Assembly: GCF_005405545.1 (NCBI RefSeq)
Contig: NZ_BJEG01000004.1
Location: 4,946-68,945 of the forward strand
Direction of reading: 5' to 3'
DNA from: Weissella hellenica
GTDB lineage: Bacteria > Bacillota > Bacilli > Lactobacillales > Lactobacillaceae
DNA length: 64,000 bases
The notes below the pieces were generated by a model. That model was not told where the DNA came from, ran no database searches, and saw nothing but the letters and a program-made list of their open reading frames with translations. The position numbers and the translations under genes are program-made. Each line of letters begins with the position of its first letter. Positions within the stretch are counted from its first letter, which is position 1. Below, one piece after another: positions 19,146 through 28,316 of the stretch.

Positions 19146-20201
19146 TTAATCATTAAAATTTACGATATGAGGGCTAGAAGCTGATGCACCAGCTTCTAGA
19201 ATACTAATTGTTGTTACTAATTGTTCATTGGAAACAAGTTTATCTTGATGATTAACAAGAGTTTCATAGACGGCATCATATACACGCCCGTAGTCTCCAT
19301 TAATAGTAGGAATTATTTTTTCGATACGATCGTTATTTTGGTTATAGTAAGTGACTTTACCATAATCTTGTGGTGCATCAGTACCAAATCCTGCATCACC
19401 AGGCATAATACCAGTTTTTAAATCATACTCTTGTTGATCAATGTTGTATTTAATGTATGAACCTTTAGTACCATGCAAAATCCACTTAGGATAGTGTACA
19501 GCTGTCATTTCGCTAGATTGAATAGTTGCTTTAAAGGCATCCTGATAAAATAGGTTGACTTCAAATTGGTCGGATAAACTGGCTGATAAATCACGGGCGA
19601 TGCGTAAGTCGTATGCAACGTGTTGTGGTTTACCAAATAAAGAAACCATTTGATCTACTAAGTGCGCACCGTGATCAAACCAAGTTGTTTCCATAACGCC
19701 ACCAGATTGTTTAGCGTCATTAGGGCGATAGTGATCCATGTGTAGCTCAAGTTCAATTGGACGACCAATATAACCAGCGTCTAACACATGTTGTAAAGTG
19801 ATAAAGTCACTATCAAAACGCCGATTTTGGAATGGCATAAAGAAGGCGTCATGTTGTTTAGCTAAATCAATTAATTCAGTGATTTCTTTAACAGTTGCAA
19901 CAACAGGCTTATCAATCAAAACATTTTTACCAGCAGCTAGTAATTGTTTAGCAACAGCAAAATGAGTTGGAGCAGGTGTGACAACAACGACTAAGTCTAG
20001 TGTGTTATCAGCAATGATATCTTGAATATCTGTTGAAAAGACGGTTCCGGTAGCTTCTAGCTTTGCACGATCATCCGGACGCTTATCAATATGGGGTGCG
20101 ACAATACGACTGATGTGAAATTGTTCAAAACGTTCTTTAACGTAAGGAATATGGTAACGATTAGTACTTTTACCAAATCCAATATAAGCAATATTAAGCA
20201 T
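19146..20201 (-). CDS. Gfo/Idh/MocA family NAD(P)-dependent oxidoreductase
   Basis: A 351-residue oxidoreductase with an N-terminal Rossmann domain (NIAYIGFGKSTNRYHIP, residues 3-19; the usual GxGxxG reads GFGKST) and a C-terminal alpha/beta substrate domain. DKPVVATVKE carries the conserved Lys-Pro of the family, and WFDHGAHLVDQ holds the catalytic-type Asp/His. Members oxidise sugars, inositols or related hydroxy compounds; the substrate is not readable. AGGAGA precedes the start on the minus strand. It is divergent from nnrD across about 158 bases. Confidence 0.88.
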   Translation of the reverse strand: MLNIAYIGFGKSTNRYHIPYVKERFEQFHISRIVAPHIDKRPDDRAKLEATGTVFSTDIQDIIADNTLDLVVVVTPAPTHFAVAKQLLAAGKNVLIDKPVVATVKEITELIDLAKQHDAFFMPFQNRRFDSDFITLQHVLDAGYIGRPIELELHMDHYRPNDAKQSGGVMETTWFDHGAHLVDQMVSLFGKPQHVAYDLRIARDLSASLSDQFEVNLFYQDAFKATIQSSEMTAVHYPKWILHGTKGSYIKYNIDQQEYDLKTGIMPGDAGFGTDAPQDYGKVTYYNQNNDRIEKIIPTINGDYGRVYDAVYETLVNHQDKLVSNEQLVTTISILEAGASASSPHIVNFND

Positions 20202-20359
20202 ACAAGTTCTCCTAAAATATTAATTACTATTATTGTTACTTAATTAATGTATTTGTGCAATAGATGATAGAATAGTAATATGAAATAAAAATATCGATTG
20301 ATCTTATACCACTATCTGGACGCGGTATGATTGATATACTAGACAAATGGAGAGTGACC

Positions 20360-21208
20360 ATGGCTATTAATGAATTAAAATCAGATATTTTACATGAAGT
20401 TATTTTAAGACGTCCTGACGATAGTCATAAAGGGGATTTTGGCCGTGTTCTGTTAATCGGGGGAAGCATGCAATATGGTGGTGCCATCTTAATGGCTGGT
20501 CAAGCTAGTGTTGGTGCTGGAGCAGGTTTGACAACGGTGGCAACGGATAAAGTTAATTTAACTGCTTTGCACACGCGAACACCGGAAGCCATGTTTTTGG
20601 ATTGGCGAGATGACGACCAGTTACTGACTAATATTGAAAAAAGTGATGTTATTGTGATTGGTCCAGGATTGGGGGTTGATCAACAGGCATTACATCTGGT
20701 GAAATTAGTATTTAAAGCGGTAACTAATAAGCACATTTTGGTTGTTGATGGTTCTGCTTTGACGGTGATGGCTGACAATCACTTAACTTTTCCACGGTCA
20801 GCATTTACAATTGCGACACCGCATCAAATGGAATGGGCCCGTTTAAGCGGCATTCAATTAAATTATCAGACAGAGCATCAGTTAAATGAAGTGCAACGAC
20901 AAATTTTAAATTTGGACGTCTTAGTATTAAAACAACATCATACGTTAATTTATGCTGAAAATGTGTTACATCAGCTGATGATTGGTGGTGCGTACCAAGC
21001 AACTGGTGGCATGGGTGATGTCTTGGCCGGTATTATTGGTGGTTTTGTTGGTCAGTTTAAGCAAAACCATCTTAAAGCAACAGAAGCAGCTGTCTATGCG
21101 CATTCGATTATTGCGCAAGAAATGGCGGTGCATAGTTATGTTGTTAAACCTTCATTTATAGCGGATGCCATATCAAATTATATGTCACGCATTCAATCTA
21201 ATTTGTAG
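20360..21208 (+). CDS. nnrD: ADP/ATP-dependent (S)-NAD(P)H-hydrate dehydratase
   Basis: A 282-residue YjeF C-terminal-domain (ribokinase-like) protein that repairs hydrated NADH and NADPH by ATP- or ADP-driven dehydration. Signatures are KGDFGRVLLIGGS near residue 24, GGAILMAGQASVGAGAGLTT, IGPGLG, and the catalytic GGMGDVLAGIIGGF around 215-228. The partner epimerase domain (NnrE), fused in many bacteria, is absent. The ATG at 20360 follows GGAGAG; an in-frame upstream ATG at 20327 would add 11 residues and is less likely. Confidence 0.92.
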   Translation: MAINELKSDILHEVILRRPDDSHKGDFGRVLLIGGSMQYGGAILMAGQASVGAGAGLTTVATDKVNLTALHTRTPEAMFLDWRDDDQLLTNIEKSDVIVIGPGLGVDQQALHLVKLVFKAVTNKHILVVDGSALTVMADNHLTFPRSAFTIATPHQMEWARLSGIQLNYQTEHQLNEVQRQILNLDVLVLKQHHTLIYAENVLHQLMIGGAYQATGGMGDVLAGIIGGFVGQFKQNHLKATEAAVYAHSIIAQEMAVHSYVVKPSFIADAISNYMSRIQSNL

Positions 21209-21291
21209 GTTAGCCTAAACTAAGGTGTGTAATAATATAAAGAAGTGTATAATTGAGAACAAATATGAATGACTCTTGGAGGGATTTACAA

Positions 21292-22707
21292 ATGGTAAAA
21301 CAATGGCATGCTGAAGCCTTAAAATATGAAGATGATTTATTAGCAGATTTAAAAGAAATGTTAGCAATCAAATCTGTTCGTGATGATGACGCAGCAACAA
21401 CTGATGCACCTTTAGGGCCAGGTCCTGAGGAAGCTTTGTTGAAATTTGAAGCGTTTGCAAAGCGTGATGGTTTCCGTGTTGGTAACTACAAAAATTTGGT
21501 GGCCTATGCTGAATTAGGTCCAGAAGATGCTGAAGAGACAGTTGCCATTATTGGTCACTTGGATGTGATGCCTGAAGGGGATGGTTGGACTAAGGATCCT
21601 TGGACACCAGTTATCGAAGATGGTCGTTTGTATGCTCGTGGTTCATCTGATGATAAAGGGCCAACTTTTACGGCTTACTATGCTTTGAAGATGATCAAAG
21701 ATTTGGGCTTGAAGCTAAATCGTAAACTAGTCTTAGTTGTTGGAATCGATGAGGAATCTGACTGGACTGGCATGGACGAATTCTTTGAAGCATATGGTGA
21801 ACCAACAATGGGATTCTCTCCTGATGCAGAGTTCCCAATCATCAATGGTGAAAAAGGAAATGTTTCAGTTGTCACACGCTTTGCTGGTACACAAGGTGGT
21901 TCATTGAAGTTGATATCATTTACAGCCGGTGAACGTCCAAACATGGTGCCTGGTGTTGCCAAAGCTGTTGTTGAGACTGCTGATGCTGATGCATTAGTTG
22001 CTGCCATGAACGATTATCTAGCAGCTGAAACTCGTGTTAAGGGTGAAGCAGATGTTTCAGATAACCAAGTAACGTTTACCTTCTATGGTAAGCAAGTGCA
22101 CGGTGCTTCTCCTGAAACTGGGGAAAATGCTGGAACTTACTTGGCTAATTTCCTTCAAGAGCAAGACTTTGGTGGTAATGCACAGGGATTCCTAACATTC
22201 TTAGGCACACAATTGCATGATGATACAGTTGCATCTAAGATTGGTGCTAAGACGCATGATGACTTGATGCATGATTTGTCAATGAACGTTGGTATTCAAC
22301 GCTTTGCTGACGGTGAAGATGGTTTTGTTAATGCTAATTTCCGTTACCCACAAAATACGACAGCACAAGAAATTGAAGGCCATGTTGTCGCATCTTTGCC
22401 AGAAGGCTTTGATGCTACTGTTAAGGTGGAAGGCCATGCGCAAGTACCACACTACGTACCTGGTAATGACCCACTAGTCCAAACATTGTTGCAAGTTTAC
22501 CGTGATCAAACAGGTTTGCCAGCAGCAGAACAAGTTATTGGTGGTGGAACATTTGGTCGTTTGTTGAAGCGTGGTGTTGCCTTTGGTGCAATGTTTGAAG
22601 GTGTTCCTGACACGATGCATCAAGCTGATGAATTCTACCCAGTTGCTGACTTAACACGTGCAATGGCTATTTTTGGTCAAGCAATGTATGAATTAGCAAA
22701 CGTTTAA
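21292..22707 (+). CDS. pepV: Dipeptidase PepV (M20 family)
   Basis: A 471-residue dinuclear zinc dipeptidase, a cytoplasmic enzyme that splits dipeptides with an N-terminal hydrophobic residue in lactic acid bacteria. Metal-site motifs are IGHLDVMPEGDGW, ARGSSDDKGP, GIDEESDWTGM and FSPDAEFP; the last metal His is in DTMHQADEFYP near the C-terminus. GGAGGG lies before the ATG at 21292. An upstream in-frame start at 21253 is rejected because it would bury this site. It fits with the oligopeptide importer downstream in the window. Confidence 0.95.
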   Translation: MVKQWHAEALKYEDDLLADLKEMLAIKSVRDDDAATTDAPLGPGPEEALLKFEAFAKRDGFRVGNYKNLVAYAELGPEDAEETVAIIGHLDVMPEGDGWTKDPWTPVIEDGRLYARGSSDDKGPTFTAYYALKMIKDLGLKLNRKLVLVVGIDEESDWTGMDEFFEAYGEPTMGFSPDAEFPIINGEKGNVSVVTRFAGTQGGSLKLISFTAGERPNMVPGVAKAVVETADADALVAAMNDYLAAETRVKGEADVSDNQVTFTFYGKQVHGASPETGENAGTYLANFLQEQDFGGNAQGFLTFLGTQLHDDTVASKIGAKTHDDLMHDLSMNVGIQRFADGEDGFVNANFRYPQNTTAQEIEGHVVASLPEGFDATVKVEGHAQVPHYVPGNDPLVQTLLQVYRDQTGLPAAEQVIGGGTFGRLLKRGVAFGAMFEGVPDTMHQADEFYPVADLTRAMAIFGQAMYELANV

Positions 22708-22754
22708 TCAAATAAAAAATAGGGTCTAGCAACAATAAATCACCTATTCTAACG

Positions 22755-22792
22755 AAAGCAAATTGCCAACATTGTTGGTGATTTGCTTTTTT
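22755..22792 (+). terminator. Terminator after pepV
   Basis: AGCAAAT/ATTTGCT and CCAAC/GTTGG stems with TTTTTT at the end. Confidence 0.85.
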
Positions 22793-23075
22793 AAAAGACG
22801 TTTTTCAAATGCAAAAGCTTGCAATGATTTTTTCGTTTTCAATAAAAGTGTGTTACAATTATGTTACATGTAGATGAGTGATTGGTGCTTAAAGAACAAA
22901 GTGTTTTAAAATATAGGTCGTCACATAAAAGCATGTACAATCTTGTGCATGCTTTTATTGTGAGAAATTAATGTGTTAATTAAACTAAAAAGTAAAAATT
23001 AAAACAAAATGTTAGGGAACCTTAAGCATAACGCATTATACTGATAATAGTTAATTAAAGAGAGTAGAAAGAGTT
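22793..23075 (+). other. Gap with an 18-bp imperfect hairpin
   Basis: Part of the 368-base gap after pepV. TGTTACA occurs twice (22852-22867). A long hairpin at 22922-22962 (CACATAAAAGCATG against CATGCTTTTATTGTG, one bulge) ends without a T-tract, so it is not a clean terminator. GATAAT-like -10 sequences near 23030-23050 may start the downstream gene. Nothing else was identified. Confidence 0.4.
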
Positions 23076-23651
23076 ATGAATCGAAAAATATTCGTTTTGA
23101 CGGGCAATACTGGCACTGGGAAAACGACGGTTGCTAATTATTTAAATGAATTTTATGAAATGCCGCAAGTGATTACGCATACCACGCGGCCACCGCGTGA
23201 GGGAGAAATTGATCAAATTGATTATTATTTTGAATCAACTGACAGCTTTGCAGAAAATCATTATTTAGAAAGTGTTGCGTATGCTAATTTTCAGTATGGT
23301 TCATCATATGAAGGATTGGAGCGAGCATGGGAAAAGAGTCCCTTAATTACAATTGTTCTAGACACAGCGGGGGCTAAAACATACGCTGATAAACTAGGAG
23401 ATGAAGCGGTGATTATTTTTTTGACCGTGACTAAAACAGATGAAATTTTAGGGCGGCTATCTAAACGTGGCGATAATCTAGAAGAAATGCGCCAACGTTT
23501 AACAAGTCAAGAGTATCAACGCGATATTCAATTACCAACGTCATTACAAGATACTGCTCATGTGGTGGTAAATGATGACTGGCAAAGTACTAAAATGGCA
23601 ATTGATAATATTGTCAAACAAGCTGTGGTTGTTGAACCAGAGGAGGAATAA
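23076..23651 (+). CDS. Guanylate kinase-like P-loop protein
   Basis: A 191-residue protein with the guanylate kinase fold. The P-loop GNTGTGKT is at residues 10-17, and THTTRPPREGEIDQIDYYF is the canonical GMP-binding region. The lid region (LSKRGDNLEEMRQRL) is shorter than in housekeeping Gmk. It is probably a paralogue rather than the essential enzyme, since the main gmk usually sits by rpoZ and priA. It may phosphorylate a nucleotide or serve as a regulatory homologue. It leads a three-gene run with the next two genes (3-base gap, then 1-base overlap). Confidence 0.75.
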   Translation: MNRKIFVLTGNTGTGKTTVANYLNEFYEMPQVITHTTRPPREGEIDQIDYYFESTDSFAENHYLESVAYANFQYGSSYEGLERAWEKSPLITIVLDTAGAKTYADKLGDEAVIIFLTVTKTDEILGRLSKRGDNLEEMRQRLTSQEYQRDIQLPTSLQDTAHVVVNDDWQSTKMAIDNIVKQAVVVEPEEE

Positions 23652-23654
23652 CGT

Positions 23655-24119
23655 ATGGTATACCGTACACCACCATTTATGACACCAGTGGCATTGGTGT
23701 CAATTATTTTAGCAGTTAGTGCTGGAAATGCGATTGTTAACGTGTCAACGAATTCATCAAACGGGGCACCTAAATCATCAGTAGTATCCACAAATACATC
23801 AACATCTGAGATTGACTCAACGAATAGTAATAAATCATCTAGTGAGTCAGAAAATTCCGATGCAACTAGTAGTCAATCTGCCGAAGATGACACGGATGTT
23901 TCTTCATCTAGCTCAGTATCATCAGTTAGCGATGCAAGTAGTAGCCAAGTAGACGAACAGCAATCATCAAGTGAAGACACAACCGATAATGCCGACCAGG
24001 CATCAAGTAGTAGCGATGCTAGTGTAGCGAATGATGTTACCCCTGATACAGATAATGCAACAAATGATGCCACGAATAATGCGACAGATAATGCATCTCA
24101 GGAAGGAGTAACTAATTAA
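23655..24119 (+). CDS. Uncharacterised Ser/Asp/Asn-rich exported protein
   Basis: A 154-residue protein I cannot assign. Residues 8-28 are hydrophobic (TPVALVSIILAVSAGNAIV), a signal peptide or anchor. The rest is low complexity: Ser-rich with Asp and Glu, then repeats of NATxNAT type near the end. There is no LPXTG motif and no Cys. Such a segment is typically a disordered extracellular stalk or wall-associated tail. The stop codon overlaps the next start (TAATG), implying translational coupling with the membrane protein that follows. The reading frame is real by ribosome site (GAGGAGG) and coupling, not by homology. Confidence 0.65.
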   Translation: MVYRTPPFMTPVALVSIILAVSAGNAIVNVSTNSSNGAPKSSVVSTNTSTSEIDSTNSNKSSSESENSDATSSQSAEDDTDVSSSSSVSSVSDASSSQVDEQQSSSEDTTDNADQASSSSDASVANDVTPDTDNATNDATNNATDNASQEGVTN

Positions 24120-24925
24120 TGTTAACAATCTTAGATTTACTTAATCATTATTTGGGTATGTTCAATGTGAATGCTCGTTGGAAGGGTCAAGTATACTCGA
24201 TTCTTGCAGGTGTTGGTAATTTTTATATTTTGTATTTAGCAATACGACATATTCAAAATGGCGCATATTTACGAGGCGCCGGCTTATTAATTGCCTTTTT
24301 GTTTATTTTGTATTGTGCCATTCTGAATATCCTTTATTATTACACTAAAAAAACTGTTAAATGGGATATTTCACCGTTACTTGAAAAAATGTTAGGTGGT
24401 TCACAAACAGCTAAAGCAGACAATGGCTCTGCTGCAATGCCTTATGTCCCAGCAAATGGTTTATATGATAAACAACAAGTGTTACCAGCCACGGCTGTAT
24501 CTGATGGTGATATGGCAGCTGAACTAAGTAAAGTTGTGGATCAATTGCGTGAGAGTGGTATGTTTACTGATAATTATGGTGGTTTATCAGAAAAAGAACA
24601 AATGGCTTTTTTGGCTACAGGTCAGCCCCATATTTTTGCTAATCATCCGGGGACACCATTACCCTATTTCCGTTTAGAAGAAGAACGGGGGGGCTTGTCA
24701 GTTTATGGTGGTGTTAATGAAATGCTATCATCACGGTTAGCTCGCATCCAAACCATCGGCTTACAACCGGTAGACTTGGCTTTAAAATCATACAATTTAT
24801 ATATTACTTCGGTGGTGGTCTCTGGTGGTCCTGGTAAGGCCCGTGGACGTAGTTCCTTGGCCTCAGTTGAAAAACCTTACTTTTTATCAGTTGAATTAGC
24901 ATATACCAAAAAACAATCAATTTAA
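24119..24925 (+). CDS. Conserved membrane protein of unknown function, two TM segments
   Basis: A 268-residue protein resembling an uncharacterised Lactobacillales family (possibly DUF6681). Residues 27-45 (YSILAGVGNFYILYLAIRH) and 50-74 form two transmembrane helices. A cytoplasmic domain of nearly 190 residues follows, with PYVPANGLYDKQQVLP and YFLSVELAYTKKQ as likely conserved parts. It starts inside the previous stop codon and so is co-translated with the Ser-rich protein. Function is unknown; the pairing suggests an envelope role. Confidence 0.7.
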   Translation: MLTILDLLNHYLGMFNVNARWKGQVYSILAGVGNFYILYLAIRHIQNGAYLRGAGLLIAFLFILYCAILNILYYYTKKTVKWDISPLLEKMLGGSQTAKADNGSAAMPYVPANGLYDKQQVLPATAVSDGDMAAELSKVVDQLRESGMFTDNYGGLSEKEQMAFLATGQPHIFANHPGTPLPYFRLEEERGGLSVYGGVNEMLSSRLARIQTIGLQPVDLALKSYNLYITSVVVSGGPGKARGRSSLASVEKPYFLSVELAYTKKQSI

Positions 24926-25010
24926 ATGAACTAATTTCACATGTCGTGTTAATAAACTTAACAAGATGTTTGACATTTTAGATAATTTCAGATTATTATT
25001 AGTTTAGCGA

Positions 25011-25043
25011 CCCGTCACGAAAAAATCGCGACGGGTTATTTTA
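25011..25043 (+). terminator. Terminator before the amino acid ABC operon
   Basis: ACCCGTC pairs with GACGGGT, with CGA/TCG inside, followed by TATTTTA. Confidence 0.88.
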
Positions 25044-25091
25044 TATACTAAGATAATCCATTAGGGGGATTATCTATAAGGAGGAACCGTT

Positions 25092-25826
25092 ATGTCGATG
25101 ATCGAGTTCAAAGATGTCAACAAATTCTATGGTGATTACCATGCATTGACGGACATTAATTTAAAGGTAGAGGCTGGTGAAACAGTTGTTTTAATCGGAC
25201 CTTCTGGGTCAGGTAAATCAACATTGATTCGAACAATTAACGGTCTAGAACCGGTACAAGGCGGTCAGCTAATTGTTAATGGGCAAGACTTAGCTAATCC
25301 TAAAACGGATATGAATCGTACGCGTAAAAATGTGGGAATGGTTTTCCAACACTTTAACTTGTATGCAAATAAAACAGTTTTGGAAAATATTATGTTAGCA
25401 CCACGCTTGGTGCTACATCGTGATGAAGATGAAAATAAGAAAACAGCAATGGCGTTGTTGGATCGGGTTGGCCTAGTTGACCAAGCTGAAAAAGTACCAT
25501 CAGCATTATCTGGTGGTCAACAACAACGTATTGCGATTGCACGTTCACTAGCTATGAAGCCAAAAGCATTGTTGTTTGATGAGCCAACTTCAGCCTTGGA
25601 TCCGGAAATGGTTAATGGTGTTTTGAAAATTATTAAAGACATTGTTAATGATTCATCAATGACAACATTAGTTGTAACGCACGAAATGGGATTTGCTAAA
25701 CAAGTCGCTGACCGTGTTATTTTCATGGATCAAGGACAAATCTTGGAGGATTCACCAACTGATGAATTCTTCGCGCAACCAAAGGAACCTCGTGCACAAG
25801 AATTCCTATCGCAAATTATTCGTTAA
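25092..25826 (+). CDS. glnQ: Polar amino acid ABC transporter ATPase (GlnQ-type)
   Basis: A 244-residue ATP-binding subunit. Walker A GPSGSGKS is at residues 36-43, the signature is LSGGQQQR, Walker B is LLFDEPTSALD, and the H-loop is VVTHEMGF. It powers import of glutamine, glutamate or a similar amino acid through the two permeases encoded downstream. First gene of a four-gene operon in the order ATPase, binding protein, permease, permease, the order of B. subtilis glnQHMP. AAGGAGG precedes the start. Confidence 0.92.
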   Translation: MSMIEFKDVNKFYGDYHALTDINLKVEAGETVVLIGPSGSGKSTLIRTINGLEPVQGGQLIVNGQDLANPKTDMNRTRKNVGMVFQHFNLYANKTVLENIMLAPRLVLHRDEDENKKTAMALLDRVGLVDQAEKVPSALSGGQQQRIAIARSLAMKPKALLFDEPTSALDPEMVNGVLKIIKDIVNDSSMTTLVVTHEMGFAKQVADRVIFMDQGQILEDSPTDEFFAQPKEPRAQEFLSQIIR

Positions 25827-25837
25827 GGAGGTGCAAC

Positions 25838-26689
25838 ATGAAAAGTAGATTTCAAGTTGTGGTGAAGTCAATGTTAGCGGCTTCAGCCTTTGCTTTGTTT
25901 ACTGGGATATCGGCGACAAATAATGTCCATGCTGCTGATAATACTAAAAACGAAACATACAACCGTATTATGAAAAATGACCGCATGAATTGGGGTGTTA
26001 AAGGTGACACTAAATTAATGGGGTTGATGAACATTAAGACTGGTAAACTAGAAGGTTTCGATGTTGAGATGGCTAAAGAAATCACAAAGCGTGTTAATCC
26101 AGATGCTAAGGTTGTTTATACACAAATTACATCAGGAACGCGTGTACCAATGTTAATTAATGGGAACATTGACGCTATTATTGCAACAATGTCTGTTACC
26201 CCTGATCGTCAAAAAGTTGTTGATTTTTCACAACCTTATTTTAATGCGGGGCAATCCATTTTAGTAAAGAAATCAAGTAAGTACCATAATGTTAAAGAGC
26301 TTAACACGTCTAAAGCACGCGTTTTGGCAGTGCAAGGGTCAACATCAATTGATGAAATTAAGGAATTTGCACCTAAAGCAAAGGTTGTTGGTCTTCAAGA
26401 CTATGCAACCGCTTTGACTGCCTTAAAAGCTGGTCAAGGGGATGCATTGACAACCGATAATGGTATTTTGTATGGTATGGCAGCAGGTTCTAAGTCATTA
26501 GAAGTTCGTGGTGGTACCTTTACAAAGGAACCATATGGTGTTGCGATGCAAAAGCAAAATCCAAAGTTAGTAAAAGCTGTTGATAAGGCCGTTGATGACA
26601 TTAAAGCTGATGGTACTTACGAAAAGATGGCTAAAAAATGGTTTGGTAACGTAAAGGGTATGGACTGGAAGGAGTTGGCTGGAGAATGA
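25838..26689 (+). CDS. Amino acid ABC transporter substrate-binding protein, no lipobox
   Basis: A 283-residue periplasmic-binding-protein-like subunit of cluster F (PBPb). Residues 1-33 are a signal peptide ending NNVHA, with likely type I cleavage. Unusually for a Firmicute there is no lipobox Cys, and no Cys anywhere in the protein, so lipid anchoring is impossible. MGLMNIKTGKLEGFDVEMAK and SVTPDRQKVVDFSQPYF are the characteristic ligand-binding segments for glutamate, glutamine or aspartate. The stop overlaps the next start (ATGA). Its retention at the surface must depend on charge or the permease. Confidence 0.9.
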   Translation: MKSRFQVVVKSMLAASAFALFTGISATNNVHAADNTKNETYNRIMKNDRMNWGVKGDTKLMGLMNIKTGKLEGFDVEMAKEITKRVNPDAKVVYTQITSGTRVPMLINGNIDAIIATMSVTPDRQKVVDFSQPYFNAGQSILVKKSSKYHNVKELNTSKARVLAVQGSTSIDEIKEFAPKAKVVGLQDYATALTALKAGQGDALTTDNGILYGMAAGSKSLEVRGGTFTKEPYGVAMQKQNPKLVKAVDKAVDDIKADGTYEKMAKKWFGNVKGMDWKELAGE

Positions 26690-27339
26690 TATCATTATTT
26701 CAATCCCATGCCGGTGAATTTCTAACCGGTTTTGGTTGGACGATTTTGTCGTCTATCTTAGCATTAATTGGCTCAACTATTTTAGGAACAGCTTTTGCGC
26801 TTATGGAAGTCGTGCCTAATAGATTGGCCAATATTATCGGACGTATTTATATTGAAATTGTACGTAATATTCCTTTGTTGGTTATCACGATGTTCTTCTA
26901 TGTTGTAATTGCTAATGTGATTAAAATTAGTGGTTTTGCAGCTGGAACATTTGGTTTGACATTATACACATCAGCTTTTATTGCTGAAACAGTTCGTGCT
27001 GGAATTAATGCCGTGCCCAAGGGGCAACTAGAAGGTGCGATGTCGAATGGTTTATCATGGTGGCAAGGAATGCGTTATGTGGTTTTGCCACAAGCCTTTA
27101 AACTTGTGATTCCACCTCTAGGTAACCAATTTATCAATTTGATTAAGAACTCATCTGTTTTGGCATTCGTTGCTGGATTAGATTTGATGTATCAGGCTAA
27201 CCAAATTTCTCAGACAACTTTTGATACATTTGGCCCATTCATTATTGTTGGTATTTTCTATCTTATTTTGACGATGCCTTTGAGCTATTACATGCGTTAT
27301 TTGGAGAATCGTCTTGAGAAGAAAGGAGGCCGAGCATGA
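26686..27339 (+). CDS. Amino acid ABC transporter permease 1
   Basis: A 217-residue inner-membrane permease of the HisM/GlnP type with about five transmembrane helices. The EAA loop for contact with the ATPase is around AVPKGQLEGAMSNGLSWWQGMRYVVLPQA. It overlaps its neighbours on both sides by four bases (ATGA), so translation of the three genes is coupled. Pairs with the second permease as a heterodimer. Confidence 0.92.
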   Translation: MISLFQSHAGEFLTGFGWTILSSILALIGSTILGTAFALMEVVPNRLANIIGRIYIEIVRNIPLLVITMFFYVVIANVIKISGFAAGTFGLTLYTSAFIAETVRAGINAVPKGQLEGAMSNGLSWWQGMRYVVLPQAFKLVIPPLGNQFINLIKNSSVLAFVAGLDLMYQANQISQTTFDTFGPFIIVGIFYLILTMPLSYYMRYLENRLEKKGGRA

Positions 27340-27992
27340 GTGAATTCTTTTCAGCCTTTTCATGGGTTAATTTACGTTTCCTGATGTCTGGATTGGGTGT
27401 TACGGTCGAAGTAGCTGTCATTTCAGTTATTTTAAGCTTTGTTATTGGCTCGATTTTAGGTGTTATTAGATATGTAAAGATTCCATATTTTTCACAAATT
27501 GTTGGGTTTATTATTGATTTAATTCGTAATTTGCCGCTATTGTTGATTATTTTCTTCACGTACTTTGCTTTGCCTAAGGTTGGTATTCATTTTGGTGTCG
27601 TGACGTCAACTATTTTTGCCTTGACGATTTTTGAATCAGCGATGTTAGCTGAAATTATTCGTTCAGGTATTATGGCTGTGCCAAAGGGACAATTAGAAGG
27701 AGCACTATCGAACGGTTTGAACTTTAAGCAGGCATTATGGCATATTATTTTGCCACAAGCCTATAAGAAGATGATTCCACCGATTGTTTCACAATTCGTT
27801 TCATTGATTAAGGATACGTCGTTGGCAACTATTATTATGTTGCCTGAGGTGACTTATCGTGCACAAATTGTTTATGCACAAGAGCCAGGTGCAATCGTTT
27901 CAATGTTCTTTGCTTTGGCTGTCATTTACTTTATCCTAAATTTCATTATCTCAAAAATTGGTGATATGTTGGATCGTCGTATGGCTGCATAA
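27336..27992 (+). CDS. Amino acid ABC transporter permease 2
   Basis: A 218-residue permease, partner of the preceding one and similar in layout: five or so transmembrane helices, with EAA loop AVPKGQLEGALSNGLNFKQALW. The two loops are nearly identical (PKGQLEGAxSNGL), showing that the pair arose by duplication. Last gene of the operon; a strong terminator follows. Confidence 0.92.
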   Translation: MSEFFSAFSWVNLRFLMSGLGVTVEVAVISVILSFVIGSILGVIRYVKIPYFSQIVGFIIDLIRNLPLLLIIFFTYFALPKVGIHFGVVTSTIFALTIFESAMLAEIIRSGIMAVPKGQLEGALSNGLNFKQALWHIILPQAYKKMIPPIVSQFVSLIKDTSLATIIMLPEVTYRAQIVYAQEPGAIVSMFFALAVIYFILNFIISKIGDMLDRRMAA

Positions 27993-28046
27993 CCAAATTT
28001 TGAATATAAAAGAAAAACATATGCCAATTAAGTTTTGGTTATGTTT

Positions 28047-28094
28047 AAAAAGCGTCAATCTACCATGCTAAAATGGCTAGATTGACGCTTTTTT
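28047..28094. terminator. Terminator after the amino acid ABC operon
   Basis: Long stem AAAAAGCGTCAATCTA with its complement, plus inner CCAT/ATGG, ending in TTTTTT. Confidence 0.93.
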
Positions 28095-28156
28095 ATTTTA
28101 ATGAGAATTTCAATCATAATAAAATGAGTCTAAAATGAGAAACTTCATTTTAATGA

Positions 28157-28262
28157 AACGTTTTAATATGCTGGTTTATCAACGTTTTAAGGATAAAAAA
28201 GGGAGTTTATTAAAAATAATCTTAAATAAATTGTTGACTCCTACAATTGTTTATTATACTAT
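28157..28262 (+). promoter_or_regulatory. oppA promoter with upstream direct repeats
   Basis: TTGACT (28234-28239), a 17-base spacer and TACTAT (28257-28262) form the promoter. Upstream, AACGTTTTAA occurs twice in direct orientation (28157-28166 and 28181-28190), 24 bases apart. An inverted repeat AAAATGA/TCATTTT sits at 28132-28151. Direct repeats at this spacing suit a response regulator or a similar dimer; the regulator is unknown. These lie in the 324-base gap before oppA. Confidence 0.55.
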
Positions 28263-28316
28263 TATGAAAAAGTTAGCACGTATTATGAATGCGGTTATAA
28301 GGAACGGGGAACGATT

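Noticed and set aside
22852-22962. Small RNA between pepV and the guanylate-kinase-like gene
   Set aside because: The hairpin lacks a T-tract and no well-spaced promoter is visible; kept only as a gap feature.
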